Positions 47,043 to 55,938 are shown, counted from the first letter of the stretch. The stretch: DNA of 64,000 bases from Mycobacterium sp. SMC-4 (GCF_025263265.1 NZ_CP079869.1:2852001-2916000), one strand, 5' to 3'. Numbers and translations: made by a program. The notes: generated by a model not told the origin, from the sequence alone.

Positions 47043-48527
47043 GTGACCACCACGCACTTCGACGCTGTCATCGTTGGTGCTGGATTCGGCGGCATGGGTG
47101 CCGCCATCCAGCTCAACGAGCTCGGCTACCACAACCTCGCGATCCTCGACCGCGAAGACGACCTAGGTGGGACGTGGCACGTCAACCGTTATCCCGGACT
47201 GACGGTTGACGTCCCGTCCACCACCTATTCGTACTGGTTCGAACCCAATCCCTATTGGTCGCGGCTGTATGCGCCGGGCGAGGAGCTCAAGCGCTACGCC
47301 GAGCACGTCGCCGACAAATACCAGCTGCGTCGGTACATGCGCTTCAACACCGTTGTGGACAGCGCGCGCTGGGACGACGAGACCCAGCAGTGGCTGGTGT
47401 CGCTGACCGACGGCCAGACGCTGCAGGCGCGCTTCCTGGTCCTCGCGACGGGGTATCTGTGCCAACCCAAGAAGCCGGACATCCCAGGCATCGAGACGTT
47501 CGCCGGCACCGTGCTGCACGCCCAGGAATGGGATCACGATTATTCGCTGAAGGGCAGGCGCGCAGCGATCATCGGGACCGGCTCCACCGGTGTGCAGCTC
47601 ATTCCCAAGTTGGCCGAGGACGTCGCCGACCTGACCGTCTACCAGCGCACCCCGATCTGGGTGATGCCCAAGCTCGACCTGTCGTTCGGCCCCCGGACGC
47701 AGCGCATCTTCGCGAAATTCCCTGCCACACAACGCTTTGTCCGCTTGTCCAGTGACATGTTCATGGACTTCATGACGACACTGGCAATGTGGAAGTTCCG
47801 GCAACTGCGGCCGATCAACACCATCGCCAACAGGATCGGCGCACTGCACCGTTTCCTGGCCATTCGCGACCGGGAACTGCGCCGCAAGCTCACCCCGGAC
47901 TACGACTTCGGCTGCAAACGGCCGACGCTGTCCAATGTCTACTACCGCACCTTCACCAAGCCGCACGTGCACCTCGAAACCGTTGGCATCGAGCGAATCG
48001 AACCCGACGGGATCGTCGGCAGGGACGGCACCAAGCGCGCCGTCGACACCCTGGTGCTGGCCACCGGCTTCGACGTGTGGGAGTCCAACCTGCCCGCCAT
48101 CGAGGTCATCGGCCGCGAGGGCCGCAGTCTCGGAAAGTGGTGGCGCGAGAACCGGTTCCAGGCCTACGAGGGCATGACGGTGCCGATGTTCCCGAACATG
48201 CTGACCCAAGCCAGCCCCTACGCGTGGGTCGGCATGAGCTGGTTCGACACCGTGGAGACACAGATGCGGCACATGCGACGCCTGTTCGGCGAACTCCAGC
48301 GTCGGGGTGCCACCACCTTCGAGGTCACCGAGGCCGCCAACGCCCGGTTCCTGGACGAAATGCTGCGCCTGCTCGACGACTCTGTCTTCCGGTTGGGTGA
48401 CTGCGCCACGTCGCGGTCATACTGGTTCAACGGTTCGGGCGAATCACCCCTGTTCCGTCCGACGTCGGTGCGCAGTGCGGTCAAGGCGCAGGAACGGTTC
48501 CCGCTGACCGACTACACGATGGCCTAA
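47043..48527 (+). CDS. FAD-dependent monooxygenase, Baeyer-Villiger/FMO type, copy 1 (494 aa)
   Basis: NADPH- and FAD-dependent monooxygenase. An FAD-binding GAGFGGMG lies near the N-terminus, followed by GGTWHVNRYPGL and the Baeyer-Villiger-type fingerprint FAGTVLHAQEWD, then the NADPH loop IIGTGSTGVQ. Such enzymes convert ketones to esters or oxidise other substrates. It is followed after 11 bp by a P450 gene with a good ribosome binding site (AAGGAG), so the two form an operon. A paralogue of identical length (494 aa) lies at 54454. Confidence 0.88.
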   Translation: MTTTHFDAVIVGAGFGGMGAAIQLNELGYHNLAILDREDDLGGTWHVNRYPGLTVDVPSTTYSYWFEPNPYWSRLYAPGEELKRYAEHVADKYQLRRYMRFNTVVDSARWDDETQQWLVSLTDGQTLQARFLVLATGYLCQPKKPDIPGIETFAGTVLHAQEWDHDYSLKGRRAAIIGTGSTGVQLIPKLAEDVADLTVYQRTPIWVMPKLDLSFGPRTQRIFAKFPATQRFVRLSSDMFMDFMTTLAMWKFRQLRPINTIANRIGALHRFLAIRDRELRRKLTPDYDFGCKRPTLSNVYYRTFTKPHVHLETVGIERIEPDGIVGRDGTKRAVDTLVLATGFDVWESNLPAIEVIGREGRSLGKWWRENRFQAYEGMTVPMFPNMLTQASPYAWVGMSWFDTVETQMRHMRRLFGELQRRGATTFEVTEAANARFLDEMLRLLDDSVFRLGDCATSRSYWFNGSGESPLFRPTSVRSAVKAQERFPLTDYTMA

Positions 48528-48538
48528 GGAGTGACCAG

Positions 48539-49915
48539 ATGACTACGGCGACCACCGATCCGGTGCGCCTCCCGCCTGGACCACGCGCACCGAAGTTGCT
48601 GCAGGGCCTTGGGATGGTGGCCGTGCAGAGCCGGATGCTCACGGCACTGTCCAGGAAGTACGGCAGTGCCTTCACCGTCAACGTGCCGTTGTTCGGCCGG
48701 ATGGTCATCGTCAGCTCGCCCAGCGATGTCAAGGAACTGTTCAGCTCCAGCCGTGAACTGATCGGCCGACCCACCAACAACCTGGGCGATGTGCTCGGCA
48801 GCGGTTCGGTGTTCGCCCTCGACGGAGACGAACTGCTGGCCCGCCGCCGCCTGCTGCTGCCGCCGTTCAACGGCAAGAGCATGCGCTCCTACGAGACGAT
48901 CACCGAAGCCGAGGTGATGGCCGAGCTCTCCACCTGGCCCGAGGGCGTGGAATTCGAAACCCTCGATCCGATGATGCGCATCTCACTGAACACGATCTTG
49001 CGCGCGGTGTTCGGCGCCGAGGGCAAGGAGCTCGAGGAACTGCGCACGTTGATGCCCGCCGCGGTGGAGTTCGGCTCACGTATCGCGTTGCTGCCCGGGG
49101 TGATCCGGCGCGATTTCGGCAAGTGGAGCCCCGGCGGCCATTTCGCGCAATACCGCCGCCGGATGGACGAGCTGATCGCGACGCTGATCGCCGACGCCCG
49201 CGCCGACCCCGATTTCGATCAGCGCCAGGACGTGCTGACCCTGCTGTTGCGCACCCGCTACGACGACGGGACGCCGATCTCCGACCAGCACATCGCCGAC
49301 GAATTGCTGACGCTGCTGGTTGCCGGGCACGAGACGACGTCTTCCCAGCTGTCCTGGGTCGTCGAGCGCATCCGCCGGCACCCCGAGTTGCTGGACCGGC
49401 TCACCGAGGAAGCCGACGCGGGCGGCTCGGAGCTGCTGCGCGCCACCATCCAGGAAGTGCAGCGCACCCGCCCGGTGCTGACAGCATCACTGCGTAGGAC
49501 GAAAACACGAGTTCAGCTGGGGGAGTGGGTGATCCCCGAGAACACCACGGTGATGGGCAGCCTGCACCTGGCGATGACCAGTGCCGACAGCTTTCCGGAG
49601 CCGGACAGGTTCAATCCCGATCGCTTCCTCGGCGTGAACCCCAACCCGTTCGCCTATGTGCCCTTCGGCGGCGGCATGAACCGTTGTATCGGAGCATCTT
49701 TCGCCTCCATGGAGATGGAGATCGCCGTGCGGGCGATCTTGCGCGAATTCCGGATCGAGCCGACCGAGGCCGCTGACGAGCGCCCGTTCAATCGCGGTGT
49801 GTCGATCGTGCCGAACAAGGGTGGTCGCGTGGTGGTACACCGGCGTAAATCTGTTGCGGCGAGCACGAATTCGTCATCGGCTCCCGCCGAGCAGAGCAAT
49901 GATCAGCGGCGCTGA
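48539..49915 (+). CDS. Cytochrome P450, CYP138-like, copy 1 (458 aa)
   Basis: Soluble bacterial P450. I-helix oxygen-binding AGHETT, ExxR in EVQR, and heme-ligand loop FGGGMNRCIG with the proximal Cys are all present. The N-terminus VRLPPGPRAPKLLQGLGMV and overall pattern match remembered CYP138 of M. tuberculosis. It needs a ferredoxin and reductase, neither of which is adjacent. Co-transcribed with the monooxygenase upstream. The last 13 bp overlap the convergent methyltransferase gene. Confidence 0.9.
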   Translation: MTTATTDPVRLPPGPRAPKLLQGLGMVAVQSRMLTALSRKYGSAFTVNVPLFGRMVIVSSPSDVKELFSSSRELIGRPTNNLGDVLGSGSVFALDGDELLARRRLLLPPFNGKSMRSYETITEAEVMAELSTWPEGVEFETLDPMMRISLNTILRAVFGAEGKELEELRTLMPAAVEFGSRIALLPGVIRRDFGKWSPGGHFAQYRRRMDELIATLIADARADPDFDQRQDVLTLLLRTRYDDGTPISDQHIADELLTLLVAGHETTSSQLSWVVERIRRHPELLDRLTEEADAGGSELLRATIQEVQRTRPVLTASLRRTKTRVQLGEWVIPENTTVMGSLHLAMTSADSFPEPDRFNPDRFLGVNPNPFAYVPFGGGMNRCIGASFASMEMEIAVRAILREFRIEPTEAADERPFNRGVSIVPNKGGRVVVHRRKSVAASTNSSSAPAEQSNDQRR

Positions 49916-50736
49916 AACCGGTAGCTCAGAATTCGGGCCTTGCGTGCAATCGCGGGCACTCGTTTGGCGAGGCGACTGGCCGTCCGTAGGCCGCGGGGAA
50001 ACAGCGCGGCTTCGGGCTCGAACATCGCACTGGCCTCCTCGACGAGACGCAGATCAGGGTTCCACTGCTGCGGGTGGCGAGCGTCCTTGAAACCGGCGAA
50101 GTCCCATTGCCGATGCGGCGAATTGGATCCGCGCATAGCCAGTTGACCGGCGATCCGGTTCAACCGGCCCACTCGGCCGTAGTCGTTGAACGCCACCATG
50201 CCCGATGCGAAGTGAGCGGTGGTCCGGCGCAACAAGGCCACGATGACCGGCTCGGTCAGAAACGCGAACAGACCGTCGGCAACCACCATCGTCGGCCGGT
50301 GGGCGGGGATCGCATCGCACCACCCAGGTTCGGCGACCGATGCCGCGACGGTGTGCGCACCATTGCGCGGCGGCAGAACCTGCGAGCGCAGCGCCACCAC
50401 GCCCGGCAGGTCGACGCTGTACCAGTCCACGGTCACCGGTGGGTCCACCCGGTAGACCATGCTGTTGAATCCGGCGCCCAGATCGACGACCACGGCCTCG
50501 GGATGTGCGGCGACAAAAGCGCGGACCCGCTCGTCGAGCATCTTGGCCCGTAGGGCGACCAACGAGCGCACGCTGGGGGTGACGCCGAGGATGGTGTAGT
50601 CATAGTCGAGCTGCGCCACGACCTGCGCGGCCAGCGGGTCGCCGAGGATGGGGCGGGCCTGCCGCGCGTCGGCGGCTCGGGCGTATTCGGTCAGCAGGGT
50701 GGTGCGTTCTACGGGGGTGAGATCACCGACATCCAT
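49903..50736 (-). CDS. SAM-dependent methyltransferase, LCM/TcmP-like (277 aa)
   Basis: A second LCM-type methyltransferase, only distantly like the one at 34904. Features are LTPVERTTLLTEYARAADA, SAM loop VVDLGAGFNSMVYRVD, WYSVDLPGVVALR and VVADGLFAFLTEP. ATG 50736 is chosen; 50754 is an in-frame alternative. The target hydroxyl or carboxyl is unknown. It lies between the two oxygenase pairs. Confidence 0.78.
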   Translation of the reverse strand: MDVGDLTPVERTTLLTEYARAADARQARPILGDPLAAQVVAQLDYDYTILGVTPSVRSLVALRAKMLDERVRAFVAAHPEAVVVDLGAGFNSMVYRVDPPVTVDWYSVDLPGVVALRSQVLPPRNGAHTVAASVAEPGWCDAIPAHRPTMVVADGLFAFLTEPVIVALLRRTTAHFASGMVAFNDYGRVGRLNRIAGQLAMRGSNSPHRQWDFAGFKDARHPQQWNPDLRLVEEASAMFEPEAALFPRGLRTASRLAKRVPAIARKARILSYRFQRR

Positions 50737-50781
50737 CCGGTCAGCCAAGCACATCCCGGCCGGGACGTGCCCGCGCGCCGC

Positions 50782-52044
50782 TCAGTCGGCGGATCGGGAA
50801 CCACCGGCGGCGGCCCTGGTCCTCTCGCGCGAGGTCGACTTCTTCTCGCGTGCCGTGGCCCGGGTGGTGTCGCGCTCAACTTTGTCTGCTCGCCGCACGG
50901 CCGGGGTATCCTGCTGTCGCCGTTCCTCGGCAGCAGCCCGAGACACGACCTCAGCCGCCTCGGAATCGACATCAGCGCCGATCTCTGAGTCCGCCGGCGC
51001 CGCGGGCTGGCTCTTGCCTGTGGCACGCTTGCGCAGCTCCGCCTCGTCGCGAGCAGATTCAGCCTCAACCGATTGTGCGGCCGGATCGTCGACCGCCTGC
51101 GCCGGCGGCGTTACCTTCGGAGCGGTTGCGGACCCGGGGCCGGTCGACCGGCTGGCGGCCGACGAGGCCGACGGCTCATCGGTGCGCGCCCGGTCGGTCT
51201 CCGTCGAGCGGGGCTGCGCGACGGTACGCAGCTGCTCGGTCAGCCCCAGCTCCCACGGGCGGTCGTAGGCGCGCTCGATGATCTCTTTCAGCGGCCCGTT
51301 GAGGCGGTCGGCAAGTGCTTTGAGCCCCAGCGCGCGCAGCGGCGAGAGCAGCGGCAGGTCCTCGGTGGGGACCAGGATGTAGGTGGTGTTGCCCTCGGTC
51401 CACCGGTAATTTGCCGGGTCGTCGATGTCGACCGTCGAATAGTCCACGTGCAGCGGCGACAGGAAGCCCAGAGCCAGGTTCATCTGCGCGAGCAGGCTGA
51501 AACGGTTCGGCGTGTCGGCGATCGGGTCGTACTGGCGGGCGATATCGATGACCTGGTACTGGGTCTGTGGCATGGTGTGGAACTTGCGGTTCGCACCGCC
51601 ATACTTCCGAGTGGGATTGCCGATCAACACGAACGACAAGACCTCGGGTGAGGGCGCATCGGCGGACGCCGCGTTGCGCGCCATCCACGTCGACGCCCCG
51701 GCAGCTCCGCCGCTCAGCGCGAAGACCGTGACCTTGTCACCGTCGGGGAGTGCGCTACTTGCCCCGGGAGGAGCTACTCGGGAGGTGTACTCCGCGATGG
51801 CCTCGGTCAGTCGCTCGATGGCGACGTTGAGCGCCCACGAGTACTTCACCTTGTTGCAGACGTTCGGGCTGGCACACATCGAACCCTGCAGCGCAGGGGG
51901 CATCCGGTGCGGCAGCGGGCTGATCGTCAGTACCGTGGCCGCGCCCGCGGTCGGCGTCGAGGCCAGCATGAACAGCGAGGTGAGCATGGCCAGGATTGCT
52001 GTCATGAATGCGCCGCGGAAGGCGCTTGAAGTACTTCTTCCCAT
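50782..52044 (-). CDS. Secreted PE-PPE-domain protein with low-complexity tail, second copy (420 aa)
   Basis: Signal peptide with hydrophobic MTAILAMLTSLFMLAST ending near AGAA, then a PE-PPE-type alpha/beta domain (about 40-260), then an Ala/Arg/Glu-rich tail ending SRSAD. The elbow reads ALSGGAAG, lacking the first Gly of GxSxG but keeping Ser. Near residue 165, IDIARQYDPIADTPNRF matches the acidic motif of the other copies. ATG 52044 with GGGGGA upstream is preferred over 52263, which would add about 73 residues before the signal peptide. Activity is uncertain because of the altered elbow. Confidence 0.8.
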   Translation of the reverse strand: MGRSTSSAFRGAFMTAILAMLTSLFMLASTPTAGAATVLTISPLPHRMPPALQGSMCASPNVCNKVKYSWALNVAIERLTEAIAEYTSRVAPPGASSALPDGDKVTVFALSGGAAGASTWMARNAASADAPSPEVLSFVLIGNPTRKYGGANRKFHTMPQTQYQVIDIARQYDPIADTPNRFSLLAQMNLALGFLSPLHVDYSTVDIDDPANYRWTEGNTTYILVPTEDLPLLSPLRALGLKALADRLNGPLKEIIERAYDRPWELGLTEQLRTVAQPRSTETDRARTDEPSASSAASRSTGPGSATAPKVTPPAQAVDDPAAQSVEAESARDEAELRKRATGKSQPAAPADSEIGADVDSEAAEVVSRAAAEERRQQDTPAVRRADKVERDTTRATAREKKSTSRERTRAAAGGSRSAD

Positions 52045-52355
52045 ATCCGTCCCCCAATGTGAGACCACCGACCCCCCGGTGGTTTTCATGCTACGCGCGT
52101 TATTGCTGTCCCAGCTGGCGTTTGCCGGTTCTTGCGAGCCCGGTGCCGCCGACCGCTTGCCCTGATCACGCTCCCCGTCCGCCGCTCGAGCGCTGGGAAG
52201 GTCAATGTTCTTGGCACACATGTTTTTTGCTCCTGGAACAGCAGTACCGACCGGGTTGAACACATGCCGTGCGCGACGGTGAACGCACCGTGGGCCAGAC
52301 CGGTGAAGGGTTATCTGGCCGCACGGTGCGTTCGCTTGCGTGTGCGGTGACGGGC
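52045..52355. other. Non-coding gap with candidate promoter and 5' hairpin
   Basis: 311 bases between two - strand PE-PPE-domain genes. On the - strand TAGCAT (52093-52088) could be the -10 of the 50782-52044 gene. A 7-bp stem (52064-52070 with 52077-52083, ACCACCG/CGGTGGT) would lie at the extreme 5' end of that transcript. I see no gene here. Confidence 0.4.
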
Positions 52356-53585
52356 CTAGGAGTCAGACCCCTGGCGAGCCGAGCTGCGGACCCTGTCCGC
52401 CTTGGCTGCCGAGCGAGCCTCGCTGCGCAGCTCGCGGGCCTGCCTGCCGGACTTGGCAGCGCTGTCGTCGCTGGCCTTCTTGTCGCGAACCGTCGTCGCC
52501 TCGGCGGCTTCGACATCCTTGAGGACTGCGGCCACGTCGTCATCGAGCTTGGCCTCGACAGCTTCGACCGGTGCTGCCTCGGACTTGCTCGACGCTTGGG
52601 CCGAATCGGAGTCGGCCACGCTCGCCTCCACCGTCTCGACCTTGGCGGCGGTGCGGGCCGAACTGGTGTCCTCGACCGGTTGTGCGACAACCTCATCGGC
52701 CGTCTCGACCGGTGCGGCGGCTCGACTGACCGCGACCCGGCTGGCGGCGGCGTTGCTCTTGTCGTCGTTGCGCTTGTACGCCTTGTCGATGGTCGCCTTC
52801 AGCGAGGCCTCCCGCGACTTCAGCCACGGCATCAGCTTGACCAGCGGCAGCGTCGCGGCGGGGACCAGATAGTGCGTTGTCTTACCGCCCAGGATGTTGA
52901 TGTCGACGGTGATGTTCGACTCGGGGACCGCGTCGAGGTTGGCAAACGCCGTCGGGACATGCTCGGTGATCACCCCGGCATAGGCGTTGATCACAGCCAG
53001 GAAGTTCCACGGGCGGTCCGGGAAGTCTGCGAAGCCGTCGTACTCACCGGTGACCACGATGACGTCGTAGGGCACGATGGGGGCCGGCTGATAGGTGTAG
53101 TCGAAGCGCGCGTTGTACTTCACCTGGTTGATGAACTTCTGCCGGCTCGAGTCCGCCACGATGATGAAGGTCAGGTTGTCCTTCGACGGAGCGAGCTCGG
53201 GGTTTTCCAGCAGCATCCGCATGACCTCGTCGACGACCAGCGAGCCCGCCGAGAGACCGACGACGGTCACCGGCTGTTCGGCGTTGAGGACCCTCTCGTA
53301 GAGGGTGGCCTGTCCCTGCGCGATCGACTGACCCAGGGTCAGGTGGTTGCGCCCGGTGTAGGGAGTCGCCTGTGCCGGCCACTTGATGTCTTCGCGGATG
53401 TCGTTGGCGAACCGCTTGTTCAGCAGGTTGCTCATGATGAGGTCCGGGACGCTCGGTTGCATGATTCCGCCGACCACCAAAGCAGTACCTGCCCAGGCGG
53501 GGGCTACGGCTGTGGACAGAGCCAGCAGGACCGCGGATACGAGCGCCACAAGGGCCGTACCCGCCGATCTCAGTAGTAAGCGCAT
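52356..53585 (-). CDS. Secreted PE-PPE-domain serine hydrolase with low-complexity tail, third copy (409 aa)
   Basis: Signal peptide (ALVALVSAVLLALSTAVAPA, cleavage near AWAG) leads into a PE-PPE domain (about 33-275). It has a full GxSxG elbow, VVGLSAGSL, the VADSSR segment, and TGEYDGFADFPDRPWNF, which matches the equivalent YDGFSDYPDRWWN of the 38580 protein. The shared KRNDDKS then leads into an Ala/Asp/Glu/Arg-rich tail ending RQGSDS. ATG 53585 with TGGAGG upstream. It is closest to the 38580 copy and most likely catalytic. Lipid transacylase or esterase is inferred. Confidence 0.83.
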   Translation of the reverse strand: MRLLLRSAGTALVALVSAVLLALSTAVAPAWAGTALVVGGIMQPSVPDLIMSNLLNKRFANDIREDIKWPAQATPYTGRNHLTLGQSIAQGQATLYERVLNAEQPVTVVGLSAGSLVVDEVMRMLLENPELAPSKDNLTFIIVADSSRQKFINQVKYNARFDYTYQPAPIVPYDVIVVTGEYDGFADFPDRPWNFLAVINAYAGVITEHVPTAFANLDAVPESNITVDINILGGKTTHYLVPAATLPLVKLMPWLKSREASLKATIDKAYKRNDDKSNAAASRVAVSRAAAPVETADEVVAQPVEDTSSARTAAKVETVEASVADSDSAQASSKSEAAPVEAVEAKLDDDVAAVLKDVEAAEATTVRDKKASDDSAAKSGRQARELRSEARSAAKADRVRSSARQGSDS

Positions 53586-53891
53586 GTGGACCTCCAGGTC
53601 ATGCAGTAATCGAATAGTTGCCGTCCCGCGATTGCGCGGTCACCCACAGCATGGGCCACGATTAATGACGCTGCTAGCAAATTCATGACATTGTCTCAGC
53701 CAGCCCATCGTGGCAAACTCCTGGAGCATACCTGGCACACCGGCTGACCTCGTGATCTCCGACACAGCGCTTACGCGGGCGAAAAAAAGTTTTTCCGAGC
53801 GCGGATCCGACCTTGATCCCTAATCAGGCCTGGTAAACACCGGATTACCGACCGCCGGCCCAGAGCGATACACGAGCTGAAATCGGCATAA

Positions 53892-53907
53892 GGTGACATA
53901 TGTCACC
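53892..53907. promoter_or_regulatory. Perfect 16-bp palindrome with CRP-type core
   Basis: GGTGACATATGTCACC is its own reverse complement and contains GTGA-N6-TCAC, the core recognised by CRP/FNR-family regulators. The outer bases are G and C, whereas the mycobacterial CRP consensus has T and A. It could equally be an operator for another dimeric regulator. Confidence 0.55.
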
Positions 53908-54171
53908 CGTTGACGACGCCGGTCCGGCCATCCAGGCTGGCCCGCCTGTTGACGCTGTCGTTAACTTATGAGCTCACCTTTATAGCGGGGTTTTCGGACG
54001 CCTCCGTTAATTTCATTCGGATGCGAATTCAGTTAGCAAAGCGCGTTATTTCGGACTCTTTGGTGCCGATATCAGCCAGATCACAGCAAAACATCGCTTT
54101 ATCTTGAGGCGTGTGGCGCTTTATCGAGGTGAGACCTTTCAGCTGTGGTCTCGTGACATTTGCTGACACAG

Positions 54172-54206
54172 CGACACAGCGGCGATTCGAGACCGCCGCT
54201 GTGTCG
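54172..54206. promoter_or_regulatory. 13-bp perfect inverted repeat upstream of the second monooxygenase
   Basis: CGACACAGCGGCG and its exact reverse complement flank a 9-nt spacer (ATTCGAGAC). No T-run follows, so a terminator is not favoured. It lies about 250 bp before ATG 54454 and may be an operator or an RNA hairpin if transcribed. GACACAGC also occurs as a direct repeat just to the left. Confidence 0.5.
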
Positions 54207-54453
54207 AAACTCTTCGCTCGCTGTTCATCTTGGCAACCATGAGAGCCGACTCGCGCCGACCCGTCGGCGATGCAGCGGCTGCGTTGTTCGCCACAGCTCG
54301 GTGGCACTGCCCCTGGCCAGCGGTTTCCGCTGTTGTCGTGCGGAAATGCAACGAATCCGGGCGCTCCCGACTGCCCGGATGGCAGCAGGCACGACCGCTC
54401 GGTCCGGCCGCATCGGGCTGAATCTTGTCGGCGAGTCAGCTACGGTGATCGGC

Positions 54454-55938
54454 ATGAGTGCCCAGCAACCCCTCGATGTCGTCATCGTGGGCGCCGGATT
54501 CGGCGGTATCGGCGCGGCAATCCAGTGCAAGCAACTGGGCTACCGCAACATCGCCATCCTGGAGCGTGAAAGTGACCTCGGGGGCGTCTGGCACGTCAAC
54601 CGATACCCAGGCCTGGCAGTGGACCTGCCCTCGCCCACCTATTCCTTCGACTTCGAACCCAACCCGTACTGGTCTCGCCTGTACGCACCCGGCGCGGAGA
54701 TCAAGCAGTACGCCGAACATGTCGCCGACAAGTACGACGTTCGCCGGTACATGCGGTTCGATACCAAAGTCGAGAATGCGCGCTGGGACGACGAGCAGAA
54801 GGTCTGGCAAGTGACGCTGGCCGGCGGGGAAACCGTGACGGGCCGGTTCTTGATCGCGGCCACCGGGTTCATGTCGCAGGCCTGCTTCCCCGACATCCCG
54901 GGCGTCACCGAGTTCGCCGGCAAGGTCATCCACACCACTGCGTGGGACGACACCTATGACCTCACGGGACGTCGTGTCGCGATCATCGGCACCGGCGCGA
55001 CCGCGGTGCAGTTGATCCCCGAGCTGGCCAAGAAGGCTTCCGAGTTGTCGGTCTACCAGCGCACGCCGATCCACGTGGTGCCCAAACAGGATTTCGCCAT
55101 CCCTTCGGCCGTGCAGAAGCTGTTTGCTCGAATTCCGTTAACCCAGCGTGTCTTTCGCTGGCTGACCGACATCCAGGCCTCGGTGGTGTTCCTGCCGGCG
55201 ATCAAGTTCCGGCAGTTGCGCCCGCTGGTCAACTTCACAGCGGTGATCTCCAGCGCGCAACGCTTCGCCGCGATCCGTGACAAGGGGTTGCGCCGGGAAT
55301 TGACCCCGCAGTACGACTTCGGCTGCAAGAGGCCGACGTACTCCAACGAGTACTACAAGACCTTCACCCGACCGAATGTGGCGCTGCGCACAGCCGGTAT
55401 CGAGCGGATCGAAGCCGATGCCGTCGTCACGGCCGACGGTGTCCGCACCGAGATCGACACCCTGATCCTGGCAACCGGATTCGACATGTGGGAATCGAAC
55501 TTCCCGGCCATCGAGATCATCGGGCGAGAAGGACGCAATCTGGGCAAGTGGTGGCGCAGCCACGGATTCCAGGCCTATCAGGGCATGACGGTGCCATACT
55601 TCCCGAACTACCTCGGCTTGGCCGCCGGGCCCTACGCCAACAGCGGTCTGTCCTTTTTCAACATGGTGAAGTACCAGAGCCGCCATATCGAGCGACTGTT
55701 CGGGGAGTTGCGCCGGCGCAATGCCACCACATTCGAAGTCACCGAGCAGGCCAACACCGAGTTCCGTGAGCGGATGGAACGCCTGCAGGAGGGCACCCTG
55801 CTGCACTTGGGTGACTGCTCGAACTCGCGTTCGTACTACTTCGGCCCCAATGGCGAGACCGTCCTGCGCCCGACGACTCCGCGCACGGCACTGCGGGAGC
55901 AGGAAACCTTCGCACTGACCGACTACACCTTTGCCTGA
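54454..55938 (+). CDS. FAD-dependent monooxygenase, Baeyer-Villiger/FMO type, copy 2 (494 aa)
   Basis: Paralogue of the 47043 enzyme with the same length and motif order: FAD loop GAGFGGIG, GGVWHVNRYPGL, fingerprint FAGKVIHTTAWDD, NADPH loop IIGTGATAVQ and the shared ending EQETFALTDYTFA. The open frame extends to 54160, but ATG 54454 fits the paralogue and has TACGGT 7 nt upstream (leaderless). A P450 gene follows 91 bp later, repeating the oxygenase pairing seen at 47043-49915. Confidence 0.88.
   Translation: MSAQQPLDVVIVGAGFGGIGAAIQCKQLGYRNIAILERESDLGGVWHVNRYPGLAVDLPSPTYSFDFEPNPYWSRLYAPGAEIKQYAEHVADKYDVRRYMRFDTKVENARWDDEQKVWQVTLAGGETVTGRFLIAATGFMSQACFPDIPGVTEFAGKVIHTTAWDDTYDLTGRRVAIIGTGATAVQLIPELAKKASELSVYQRTPIHVVPKQDFAIPSAVQKLFARIPLTQRVFRWLTDIQASVVFLPAIKFRQLRPLVNFTAVISSAQRFAAIRDKGLRRELTPQYDFGCKRPTYSNEYYKTFTRPNVALRTAGIERIEADAVVTADGVRTEIDTLILATGFDMWESNFPAIEIIGREGRNLGKWWRSHGFQAYQGMTVPYFPNYLGLAAGPYANSGLSFFNMVKYQSRHIERLFGELRRRNATTFEVTEQANTEFRERMERLQEGTLLHLGDCSNSRSYYFGPNGETVLRPTTPRTALREQETFALTDYTFA

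Larger units (their letters stand above)
53586..54453. other. 868-bp AT-richer regulatory gap between divergent genes
   Basis: No supported gene; a 65-codon frame at 53910 has no features. The gap separates divergent transcription (PE-PPE gene to the left, monooxygenase to the right). It contains an A/T run near 53781-53796, a 16-bp palindrome at 53892-53907, a 13-bp inverted repeat at 54172-54206, and TACGGT at 54441-54446, 7 nt before ATG 54454. It is the largest non-coding segment in the island. Confidence 0.65.

Noticed and set aside
52045..52263. N-terminal extension of the second PE-PPE protein
   Set aside because: It would place about 73 hydrophilic residues before a normal signal peptide; ATG 52044 has a good ribosome binding site.
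52269..53576. 435-codon + strand frame over the third PE-PPE gene
   Set aside because: The opposite strand encodes a clear signal peptide, GxSxG domain and ribosome binding site; the + frame has none.
53910..54107. 65-codon frame in the large non-coding gap
   Set aside because: No ribosome binding site, no homology pattern, and it runs through promoter-like sequence.
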